DNA of 10,064 nucleotides from an uncultured Rhizobiaceae group bacterium (GTDB lineage Bacteria; Pseudomonadota; Alphaproteobacteria; Rhizobiales; Rhizobiaceae), in contig CALHHQ010000078.1 of NCBI GenBank assembly GCA_938030645.1, positions 1-10,064 of the forward strand, given 5' to 3'. Positions within the stretch are counted from its first letter, which is position 1, and every line of letters starts with the position of its first letter. The position numbers and the translations under genes are program-made. Below are positions 1 through 6,235 of the stretch, one piece after another. Under the pieces are notes generated by a model. That model had not been told where the DNA came from. It was given only the letters and a program-made list of their open reading frames with translations, and did no database searches.

Positions 1-465
1 GAAGGTTTGGCTTGGTTCACAGGTGCCGCATTGCTGGCAGGCGGTTGGCCTGATTGGCGCGTTGTGACACTGGCTGTGCTCTACAGCTTTGGTGCGCATG
101 GAATCATGACCCTCAACGATTTCAAGTCGATCGCCGGTGACCGAAAAATGGCTGTCAAAACACTTCCGGTTTTGCATGGTGCAGAAAATGCAGCGCGCAT
201 CGCAAGTGTTGTTATGGCACTCCCGCAAGTGGTGGTCTGCGTTCTGTTGTACAACTGGGGTTTGCCAACACATTCATTGATCATTGCAGGGCTATTGGTT
301 GCGCAGATTGGCTTCATGTTTAAATATTTGCTCGATGGTCTCTCAATCATGTCTAATCCTCGCAAAAATGCAGCTTTCTACAATCTGTTCGGCGTGACAC
401 TTTATGTGGCTGGAATGTTGGTCAGCGCCTTTGGCGTTGGTTCGATTGTGAGCACGGTTCAATGA
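1..465 (+). CDS. bchG: Bacteriochlorophyll synthase, 3' part (5' end outside window)
   Basis: Membrane prenyltransferase of the UbiA superfamily. It esterifies bacteriochlorophyllide a with geranylgeranyl or phytyl diphosphate, the step that attaches the hydrophobic tail. The reading frame is open from base 1 (GAA GGT TTG GCT), so the true start lies upstream and about 154 C-terminal codons are visible. The second Asp-rich prenyltransferase motif is clear: LNDFKSIAGDRKM, encoded at about 112-150, followed by the family-typical TLPVLHG. Several hydrophobic segments follow, and YLLDGLSIMSNPRKNAAFYN matches the conserved C-terminal part of BchG/ChlG. The TGA stop overlaps the ATG of the next gene as ATGA (462-465), indicating translational coupling. 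The order bchG - PucC-like - bchP is that of purple-bacterial photosynthesis clusters. The TTG at 7 is an internal codon, not a start. Confidence 0.95.
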   Translation, partial: EGLAWFTGAALLAGGWPDWRVVTLAVLYSFGAHGIMTLNDFKSIAGDRKMAVKTLPVLHGAENAARIASVVMALPQVVVCVLLYNWGLPTHSLIIAGLLVAQIGFMFKYLLDGLSIMSNPRKNAAFYNLFGVTLYVAGMLVSAFGVGSIVSTVQ

Positions 466-1826
466 GTGCCTTGTCACCACTTTCATGGTTTGGAATTATT
501 CGCATTGGCTTGGTGCAAACCGCATTGGGTGCAATCGTTGTTTTGACCACATCTACGCTTAACCGCATCATGGTTGTTGAATACGGTCTTGTGGCCATGC
601 TTCCCGGCGCGCTGGTTGGGTTTCATTATGCAGTGCAAATGACGCGTCCCCGTTGGGGATATGGCTCCGATGTTGGTGGTCGTCGCACCCCTTGGATTGT
701 TGGTGGTATGGCCATTTTGGCTATTGGTGGCGCTTTGGCAGCGCTGGGCACCGCACTCATGGGCAGCATGTTTTACGTAGGGCTGGCCATTTCGGTACTG
801 GCCTTTGCTATGATTGGCATCGGTGTTGGCGCATCAGGCACGTCATTGCTCACGCTTTTGGCCACGCGGGTTGCGCCCGAGAGACGTCCAGCAGCAGCAT
901 CCATTGTTTGGATTATGATGATTGCCGGTTTTGTGATCACGGCGATCGCGGCTGGTGCTCAATTAGATCCGTACACACCTGCAAGACTGGTCATGGTGTC
1001 TTCTTCAGTTTCGGTCATCGCTTTCATTTTGGCTGTGGTGGCAATTTGGGGATTGGAAGGCACAGTGACGACCTCTTCTGTAAAAGCCTTGCCTAAGACC
1101 GAGCGCCCTGCATTTCGCAAAGCTTTTCAGGATGTTTGGCAAGAACCTAAAGCGCGCCAGTTCACGATTTTCGTATTTGTTTCAATGTTGGCGTATAGCG
1201 CTCAAGATTTGATTTTGGAACCGTTCGCTGGCCTTGTCTTCGGTTTCACGCCGGGTGAATCAACCAAATTGGCCGGTGTTCAAAACGGCGGCGTTATGGC
1301 GGGCATGATTATGGTGGCCATCGCCGGAAGTGCGATTGGCGGGAACCGCTTTGGCTCAATGCGGTTTTGGGCTGTTGGTGGCTGTTTGGCTTCTGCCGTC
1401 GCCTTTGTGGGATTGGCTATATCATCTGGATATGGTCCTTCATGGCCATTGCGATTGAACGTGTTTTGTCTGGGGTTGGCCAATGGTGCATTTGCTGTGG
1501 CGGCCATTGGTTCAATGATGGGATTAGCCAACCATGGTGAAGCCAAGCGCGAAGGAACGCGCATGGGTTTGTGGGGTGCTGCACAAGCTGTGGCGTTCGG
1601 TTTAGGTGGCTTCCTTGGAACAGTCGCAATCGATCTTGCCCAACTGGCCTTTGGCTCATCCGTCACCGCTTACACGGCGATCTTCACAGGCGAAGCAATT
1701 CTGTTTGTTGTGTCTGCGATCATCGCATTCAAAGTTGCACCGCAAGCTGCCATTGGCGGGGCGCGGTCTGTGCAGAACTCCACACCAACTGATGTCAGAC
1801 CTTCTGGTCTTCAACCTGCGGAATAG
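462..1826 (+). CDS. bch2: PucC/LhaA-family MFS protein of the bchG-bchP operon (Bch2, ORF428-like)
   Basis: 454-residue polytopic membrane protein of the major-facilitator PucC family (bacteriochlorophyll delivery branch). Relatives PucC and LhaA are needed for assembly of light-harvesting complexes. The paralogue between bchG and bchP is often labelled '44.5 kDa bacteriochlorophyll synthase chain', but its exact role is unproven. Visible signatures are the N-terminal IIRIGLVQTALGAIVVLTTS (residues 12-31), LNRIMVVE, and the MFS loop RPRWGYGSDVGGRRTPW (residues 62-78). About twelve hydrophobic segments are present, with a polar central loop near residues 205-235 (KALPKTERPAFRKAF). The start is the ATG overlapping the bchG stop. 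No separate Shine-Dalgarno is evident, which fits translational coupling. It ends 7 bases before the chosen bchP start. Length matches the family. The likely role is bacteriochlorophyll handling or transfer (inference). Confidence 0.92.
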   Translation: MSALSPLSWFGIIRIGLVQTALGAIVVLTTSTLNRIMVVEYGLVAMLPGALVGFHYAVQMTRPRWGYGSDVGGRRTPWIVGGMAILAIGGALAALGTALMGSMFYVGLAISVLAFAMIGIGVGASGTSLLTLLATRVAPERRPAAASIVWIMMIAGFVITAIAAGAQLDPYTPARLVMVSSSVSVIAFILAVVAIWGLEGTVTTSSVKALPKTERPAFRKAFQDVWQEPKARQFTIFVFVSMLAYSAQDLILEPFAGLVFGFTPGESTKLAGVQNGGVMAGMIMVAIAGSAIGGNRFGSMRFWAVGGCLASAVAFVGLAISSGYGPSWPLRLNVFCLGLANGAFAVAAIGSMMGLANHGEAKREGTRMGLWGAAQAVAFGLGGFLGTVAIDLAQLAFGSSVTAYTAIFTGEAILFVVSAIIAFKVAPQAAIGGARSVQNSTPTDVRPSGLQPAE

Positions 1827-1833
1827 GACCGTT

Positions 1834-3045
1834 ATGATTGATCTCAATACCACTGAAGTGTTTGACGTCGTCGTTGTTGGTGGAGGTCCATCTGGTGCGA
1901 CTGCTGCCTGTGATTTGGCGCAAAAAGGCGTCAACGTTTTGATGTTGGACAGAGCAGGGCGCATTAAGCCATGTGGTGGCGCGATCCCCCCACGTGCGAT
2001 TGCCGATTTTGATATTCCCGATCACATGATTTGCGCGCGTATTCGCTCTGCCAGAATGATTGCGCCGTCCGGTAAAGGCGTGGATATGCCAATCGAAAAT
2101 GGTTTCGTGGGGATGGTCAATCGAGAAACATTTGATGAGTGGTTGCGTGTTCGCGCGACTGAAACGGGCGCAGTTCGCAGAACTGGAACATTCAAAACAC
2201 TGTCTCGCGACCCTGAGGGATTGTCGACGATCATGTATTTGAACGAAGACGGTGACGAAGTTCAGATCAAGACCAAATTTGTGATCGGTGCCGATGGCGC
2301 GCGGTCCAAAGTGGCCAAGCAAGGCCTGCCCAATCAAAAGACGCCGAAGAGTGTTTTCGCCTACCATGAGATCGTGGAAATTGGCGATGACATCATTCCG
2401 GCCAATGACAACGGGCATTACAATGAAACCCGCTGTGATGTCTATTATCAAGGCAAGCTGTCACCTGACTTCTATGCGTGGGTGTTCCCCCATGGAAATA
2501 CGGCAAGCATCGGCGTTGGTTCGGCGAAAAAGGGGTTCTCATTGCGCAACGCGGTAGCTGATTTGCGGGGTGCAACTGATTTGCAAGACGCCAAACTGGT
2601 TCGTCACGAAGGTGCTCCAATTCCGATGAAGCCAATGAAGCGTTGGGACAATGGGCGTGACATCATCGTGACAGGTGATGCTGCTGGTGTGGTTGCACCT
2701 GCATCTGGCGAAGGCATTTACTACGCAATGGCGTGCGGCCGAATGGTTGCTGACAGTGTTCATCAAGCGTTGATGACGGGTGAAGCAAAGCATCTTGCAT
2801 CTGCGCGACGCCTGTTCATGAAAGAACATGGCAAGGTCTTTTGGGTTTTGGGCATACTTCAATATTTTTGGTACGGAGGGGATCGCCGTCGTGAACGGTT
2901 CGTCAAAATTTGCGAAGACAAAGACGTGCAACGTCTCACTTGGGAAAGTTACATGCACAAGAAATTGGTGCGCAAAGAACCGATGGCGCACATACGCGTG
3001 TTCTTCAAAGACCTCGGACATCTTCTAGGGTTGGCCAGAACGTAA
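1834..3045 (+). CDS. bchP: Geranylgeranyl diphosphate/geranylgeranyl-bacteriochlorophyll reductase
   Basis: 403-residue flavoprotein that reduces three double bonds of the geranylgeranyl tail to phytyl, completing bacteriochlorophyll a. The N-terminal FAD-binding Rossmann fold is DVVVVGGGPSGATAA (residues 11-25). The family motif KPCGGAIPPR is at residues 45-54. FVIGADGARSKVAKQ (149-163) and the second FAD motif VTGDAAGVVAPASGEGIYYA (279-298) are also intact. The frame is open upstream to 1606, but the product of that extension overlaps the previous gene and lacks homologous character. The ATG at 1834 is chosen because an AGGA lies 6 bases before it (1824-1827) and because it gives the usual BchP N-terminus and length. 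It sits 7 bases after the PucC-like gene in the same probable operon. The family assignment is near certain from motifs and context. Confidence 0.95.
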   Translation: MIDLNTTEVFDVVVVGGGPSGATAACDLAQKGVNVLMLDRAGRIKPCGGAIPPRAIADFDIPDHMICARIRSARMIAPSGKGVDMPIENGFVGMVNRETFDEWLRVRATETGAVRRTGTFKTLSRDPEGLSTIMYLNEDGDEVQIKTKFVIGADGARSKVAKQGLPNQKTPKSVFAYHEIVEIGDDIIPANDNGHYNETRCDVYYQGKLSPDFYAWVFPHGNTASIGVGSAKKGFSLRNAVADLRGATDLQDAKLVRHEGAPIPMKPMKRWDNGRDIIVTGDAAGVVAPASGEGIYYAMACGRMVADSVHQALMTGEAKHLASARRLFMKEHGKVFWVLGILQYFWYGGDRRRERFVKICEDKDVQRLTWESYMHKKLVRKEPMAHIRVFFKDLGHLLGLART

Positions 3046-3066
3046 AGACAACAGGCGCGAACCGAA

Positions 3067-3336
3067 ATGTTTCAAGAATTTGTGTCTTCTCCATATGTAG
3101 CGCTGCTGGTTCTAGCTGTTCTCTTTGTGGAAGGGATCGCACTTGCGATCATTTGGAACCGCAATTCCAAAGGTTTGAACCTGTCTGAAATCGTAAGTTT
3201 TTTGGGAGCAGGAGCTTGCTTCGCGATTTGCCTATACGCGGCCTTGTCATCAATGGGCGCAGTTTGGATCGGATTATCACTAGCAGGTGCATTTGTCTTT
3301 CATGTTTGGGATTTACGATTAAGGTGGAAGGCATGA
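3067..3336 (+). CDS. Small hydrophobic membrane protein of unknown function downstream of bchP
   Basis: 89-residue protein with no function I recognise. It has two to three hydrophobic segments: about residues 9-30 (VALLVLAVLFVEGIALAIIW), 43-61 (VSFLGAGACFAICLYAAL) and 65-81. A charged Arg/Lys-rich tail (DLRLRWKA) follows. This topology suits a small inner-membrane protein. The ATG is 21 bases after the bchP stop, with only a weak AGG about 11 bases upstream. The same orientation and short gap suggest it is the last gene of the bchG-bchP transcript. In Rhodobacter the gene at this place is idi-like, and this is clearly not that enzyme. A shadow frame covers 3149-3355 on the other strand, but this frame has the better membrane-protein composition. 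A link to pigment synthesis or membrane assembly is suggested only by position. Confidence 0.75.
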   Translation: MFQEFVSSPYVALLVLAVLFVEGIALAIIWNRNSKGLNLSEIVSFLGAGACFAICLYAALSSMGAVWIGLSLAGAFVFHVWDLRLRWKA

Positions 3337-3440
3337 TGCGACAATCTGGCGTCAATCTTCGGCCATAGTTCTGTTACAGTGTGGCCAGCGGTCTGAAGAT
3401 GTGCTTTTTTGTGAGTGGATATTCGGGCAAATGAGAAATC

Positions 3441-3446
3441 GGGAGA
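3441..3446 (+). promoter_or_regulatory. Ribosome binding site that sets the cytochrome c2 start
   Basis: GGGAGA lies 5 bases before the ATG at 3452. It marks that ATG as the start rather than the in-frame GTG at 3401, which has no comparable Shine-Dalgarno and would place 17 polar residues ahead of the signal peptide. Confidence 0.8.
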
Positions 3447-3451
3447 AATTA

Positions 3452-3883
3452 ATGTTCAAGAAATCAATGGGTATTGCTGTTTTTGCGGCTGCTGCATCTT
3501 TTTCAATGTCAGCTTTTGCTGATGCTCACTCGTCAGGTGATCCTGTAAAGGGCGAAAAAGTTTTCAAGAAATGCGCGTCCTGCCACATGGTTGGCCCAGA
3601 TGCGAAAGCAAAAGTTGGCCCACCTCTCAATGATCTTTTTGGTCGTACAGCAGGCTCTGTTGAAGGTTTCAAATACGGCAAAAGCATTGTTGCTGCCGGT
3701 GAAGCTGGTTTGGTTTGGACAGACGAGGAAGTTTTTGCCTATTTGAAAAACCCGAAGAAATATCTTCGCAAAAAGCTGGATGACAAAAAAGCCAAATCGA
3801 AGATGGCCTTTAAGTTGAAGAAAGATGAGCAGCGCGCAGACGTGATTGCCTATTTGAAAACATTCTCGAAGCCTGCTGAATAG
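3452..3883 (+). CDS. cycA: Cytochrome c2, periplasmic electron carrier
   Basis: 143-residue class I c-type cytochrome. It carries electrons in the periplasm from the cytochrome bc1 complex to the photosynthetic reaction centre and to oxidases. A Sec signal peptide (MFKKSMGIAVF, hydrophobic core, SAFA) is likely cut after residue 23, leaving about 120 residues. The heme-binding CASCH is at 41-45, with His45 as axial ligand. The other axial ligand is Met118 in SKMAFKLKKD. The segments GPPLNDLFGRTAG, FKYGKSIVAAG, WTDEEVFAYLKNP and KLDDKKAKSKM align by eye with Rhodobacter cytochrome c2. The many Lys residues around the heme edge suit docking to an acidic reaction-centre surface (family knowledge). 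The gene starts 115 bases after the small membrane protein gene, so it may have its own promoter, though none could be assigned. A strong terminator follows. Confidence 0.93.
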   Translation: MFKKSMGIAVFAAAASFSMSAFADAHSSGDPVKGEKVFKKCASCHMVGPDAKAKVGPPLNDLFGRTAGSVEGFKYGKSIVAAGEAGLVWTDEEVFAYLKNPKKYLRKKLDDKKAKSKMAFKLKKDEQRADVIAYLKTFSKPAE

Positions 3884-3905
3884 GCTTTTAAAGAGACATT
3901 TTGAG

Positions 3906-3939
3906 ACCGCCAGTGTCGTATGACATTGGCGGTTTTTTT
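3906..3939 (+). terminator. Strong intrinsic terminator after cytochrome c2
   Basis: A 12-base-pair stem runs from 3906-3917 (ACCGCCAGTGTC) to 3922-3933 (GACATTGGCGGT), with a single G-T wobble and a GTAT loop. A run of seven T follows (3933-3939). It ends the cytochrome c2 transcript. The T tract overlaps the stop codon of the convergent P450 gene (3938-3940). On the minus strand the bases after the stem are CTCAAAATG, not a T tract, so termination should be mainly one-way. Confidence 0.92.
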
Positions 3940-5332
3940 ATGTCTGCCGTCTGGTTGCCCTCATTTGAATTTGCTCAGCAGGCCGTGTTGTCAGTCTTGC
4001 CACAGGGCGCACTTTTTCAGGCTCTAGAACTTCAAAATCATAGCGATTGATCAAGCGTGCCAAAATCAATGTGGCTTCGATCGTTGCAAAGTTTGCGCCG
4101 ACGCAAACCCTCGGACCCAAGCCAAAGGGCATATACGTATTGGGTTTTATCTCATGCTCCCGTTCGGGCATGAAGCGGTCAGCGTCGAAACTGTCCGGAT
4201 TTTCCCAATAGTCGTGGTGGCGATGGATGACCCAAGGGGCGATCATAATCATCGCGCCCTTCTTGATTTTCCGGTTGCCAATTTGAGTTGCTTCGGCCGC
4301 AACGCGTGGAATGAAAGTGATGGGTGGATAGAGCCGCAACGTTTCTTTAAAAACCGAGCGCGTGAAATGCAGGTTTCGGATGTGCTGGAAATCGAGGCTT
4401 TCACCTTGTGTGACTTCGCTCACTTCCAAACGAATTCGGTTTGCTATTTCTGGACGTGTGGCCAGTACAAAAAACGCCCATGTCAGTGCGCTGGCTGTTG
4501 TCTCATGCCCCGCCAAAAAGAAGACACCGAGTTGATCAATCAGTTCTTTGCGTGAGAATCCTTCGCCCGTTTCTTTGTCTTCGGCCAGTATAATGTCTGC
4601 AGCGATGTCCTCAAAATCCGCGTTTTCTTTCAAATGGTCGTCGACCAATTGGCCCAATTGGGTGCGGATCCGTTTGCAGGCATCTAAAACATGATCGTGT
4701 TGTGGAATATCGCTCCAAGCAGGGTCCATGATCAAACGTCGAATTTCCACATGGGCAACGCTGCGCTCGAATATTGTGAATGCGTTGAAGACTTCTTGAG
4801 CCGTTTCGCCCTTTAGCGGAGTAGAAAATACTGTCCTGCAAATAATATCTGCAGTGAGATGGCTCATGGCCAAATCCAGTGAGAAACTTTCGCCGTGTTT
4901 TGCCTTCTCATCAATTATGGTTTCGTAATTATCGACTGCCAGTTGCATGGACTTGAATGCAGACGACAATTTCATATGAGAAAATGCAGGCGAAACCATT
5001 GCCCTTTGTCGCCGCCAAGTGTCGCCGCTGGAGACAAAAATAGAATCGCCAACAAGGGGCGCCAAGGCACCGACCATCAAGTCGTTCTTTGGATAAATAT
5101 CGGTCGGATCTGTGAGAATGGAGCGCACTTTATCCGCGTCATTGATGATCACGATTGATCGCCTTGAGTACCCAAGATTTCCAATTTTCATGGTGTAGGC
5201 TTGCTTCGGCAGCAGGCCAATAAGATTACTGTCTCCCGTAATTCCAGCTCTCAACAATGCTGACAAAGGTCCCATAGACTTTGGGCGAGGGGGAACAAAT
5301 AAATCAGATTTTGGGGTTGGCGTATCAAGCAT
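3938..5332 (-). CDS. Cytochrome P450 monooxygenase, soluble bacterial type (CYP4/CYP102-like by eye)
   Basis: 464-residue heme-thiolate monooxygenase with every expected landmark. These are the C-helix WRRQR (106-110), the I-helix oxygen-activation motif FFLAGHETTASAL (271-283), the K-helix ExxR as Glu330 and Arg333 in KETLRLYPP, FDADRFMPER (382-391), and the heme loop FGLGPRVCVG (403-412) with the Cys410 thiolate ligand. There is no N-terminal membrane anchor or signal peptide, so it should be cytoplasmic and depend on separate redox partners, none of which are in the window. The substrate cannot be read from the sequence. The KETLRLYPP and AGHETT forms resemble P450s acting on fatty acids or carotenoids, such as the CYP102 and CYP175 groups (general impression, not a search). 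It is convergent with cytochrome c2 and divergent from the DUF2306-like gene. The ATG start has only a weak purine-rich site upstream. A PpsR-like operator lies 39 bases before the start, hinting at photosynthesis-linked control. Confidence 0.95.
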   Translation of the reverse strand: MLDTPTPKSDLFVPPRPKSMGPLSALLRAGITGDSNLIGLLPKQAYTMKIGNLGYSRRSIVIINDADKVRSILTDPTDIYPKNDLMVGALAPLVGDSIFVSSGDTWRRQRAMVSPAFSHMKLSSAFKSMQLAVDNYETIIDEKAKHGESFSLDLAMSHLTADIICRTVFSTPLKGETAQEVFNAFTIFERSVAHVEIRRLIMDPAWSDIPQHDHVLDACKRIRTQLGQLVDDHLKENADFEDIAADIILAEDKETGEGFSRKELIDQLGVFFLAGHETTASALTWAFFVLATRPEIANRIRLEVSEVTQGESLDFQHIRNLHFTRSVFKETLRLYPPITFIPRVAAEATQIGNRKIKKGAMIMIAPWVIHRHHDYWENPDSFDADRFMPEREHEIKPNTYMPFGLGPRVCVGANFATIEATLILARLINRYDFEVLEPEKVRPVARLTTRPAEQIQMRATRRQT

Positions 5333-5371
5333 TCAAATCAGGTTCTTTTGGCACAGCCATTCATCGTGTTG

Positions 5372-5389
5372 TGTCAATTTAGACTGACA
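5372..5389. promoter_or_regulatory. PpsR/CrtJ-type operator, TGTC-N10-GACA
   Basis: TGTCAATTTAGACTGACA fits the TGT-N12-ACA consensus of the photosynthesis repressor PpsR/CrtJ, including the favoured inner C and G. It lies in the gap between the divergent P450 and membrane protein genes, 39 bases before the P450 start and 87 before the ATG at 5477. On the P450 strand its downstream half forms TTGACA (complement of 5372-5377), a consensus -35 hexamer, so a bound repressor would cover a promoter element. No good -10 box is visible at the usual spacing, so the promoter itself is tentative. No second copy was found in the gap. Confidence 0.6.
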
Positions 5390-5476
5390 ATTTTTTAAGT
5401 CCATAGACTTGACGCTTGACCCTCATTTGCCTGATCATTCGGCCAATCATTGTACCAAGGCAAACAAACGGCATCC

Positions 5477-6223
5477 ATGACTGTAGATGTTTTTCACATT
5501 CTGGTGGCCTGTCACATTGTCAGTGGCGCGATTGGACTTGTGACTTTTTGGGTGCCAATTTCCAGCCAGAAAGGTGGAAGCAAACACGTGCGGTTTGGGC
5601 GTGTTTTCACCTATTGCATGTTGATCACGGGCTGTGTGGCGATTGGTATAGCAAGTACTACTCTCATTGCGCCGGCGGCAACCCACCCAGCACTTGATGA
5701 TGTTGCGTTGATCCGTGGGATATTCGGTTGGATGATGTTGTATCTCGCCTTGTTGACGATCAACTTGGCTTGGTTTGGATGGCTTGCTGGTGTCAACAAA
5801 AGAGATCACAACAAGAACTGGGAGTGGCGCAATCTTTGGCTTCAGGTTCTTGTCGCTGGTGCTGCAGCAAACTGTCTCGTTCAGGGCGTGATGATCAATC
5901 AGGTTTTGATGATCGGAATATCCTTTGTCGGGTTCGCAACGGTTGGGACCAACATGTGGTTCCTCATGAAGGCAAAACCGGGTCCAAAAGACTGGTTGCT
6001 TGAACATATTAAAGCGCTGGTTGGTGCTGGTATTTCGGTTTACACGGCCTTCTTGGCATTTGGCGCTGTGCGACTCATGCCTCAGGCTGCTTTGAGCCCC
6101 GTTTTGTGGGCGATACCACTGGTGACTGGTGTTTCCTTGATCCTATATCATCAACGTAAAGTCATGCGTCGTGGTCGAGCATCATCATCTAAACTTGCGC
6201 CTGATGCGCAGACCGTTCGATAG
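5477..6223 (+). CDS. Polytopic membrane protein, DUF2306-like, unknown function
   Basis: 248-residue integral membrane protein with about seven hydrophobic segments, near residues 5-27, 42-64, 80-104, 118-137, 139-164, 178-200 and 205-225. It has a short charged cytoplasmic tail (KVMRRGRASSSKLAPD). Features recalling DUF2306-type predicted membrane proteins are an intramembrane His in CHIVSGAIGL, the loop KGGSKHVRFGRVFTYCML, and EHIKALVGAGISVYTAFLAF near the C-terminus. Histidines at 7, 13, 37, 177 and 225 lie in or beside membrane segments and could bind heme or metal (inference). The frame opens at a TTG at 5450. The ATG at 5477 is preferred, although its nearest AAGG is about 16 bases away, so the start is uncertain. 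The next gene begins 12 bases after the stop, so the two are probably co-transcribed. Function unknown. Confidence 0.8.
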   Translation: MTVDVFHILVACHIVSGAIGLVTFWVPISSQKGGSKHVRFGRVFTYCMLITGCVAIGIASTTLIAPAATHPALDDVALIRGIFGWMMLYLALLTINLAWFGWLAGVNKRDHNKNWEWRNLWLQVLVAGAAANCLVQGVMINQVLMIGISFVGFATVGTNMWFLMKAKPGPKDWLLEHIKALVGAGISVYTAFLAFGAVRLMPQAALSPVLWAIPLVTGVSLILYHQRKVMRRGRASSSKLAPDAQTVR

Positions 6224-6235
6224 GTCATTTCCGTT

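Noticed and set aside
1606..1833. In-frame upstream extension of bchP (open from 1606)
   Set aside because: It lies inside the PucC-like gene in another frame, has low-complexity basic composition unlike any flavoprotein leader, and the ATG at 1834 gives the normal BchP N-terminus with an AGGA ahead of it.
1795..2451. Long minus-strand open frame across bchP (and other long antisense frames, such as 2539-3021 and 5447-6007)
   Set aside because: These are shadows of well-supported genes on the plus strand. Their translations show no domain, membrane or signal pattern and are rich in His, Cys and Arg typical of antisense frames.
3361..3387. GGCCA...TGGCC inverted repeat before cytochrome c2
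   Set aside because: Only five pairs with a 16-base loop and no T run directly after; it is not a convincing terminator or operator.
3401..3451. GTG start 17 codons upstream of the cytochrome c2 ATG
   Set aside because: It adds polar residues before an otherwise perfect signal peptide, and it has no ribosome binding site, whereas the ATG at 3452 has GGGAGA.
5409..5437. TTGACG (5409) and TTGACC (5416) as -35 boxes for the DUF2306-like gene
   Set aside because: No hexamer resembling TATAAT occurs 16-18 bases downstream, so a plus-strand promoter could not be supported.
5450..5476. TTG start of the DUF2306-like protein
   Set aside because: No ribosome binding site precedes it and the nine extra residues are polar. 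The ATG at 5477 starts just before the first membrane segment. The choice is not certain.
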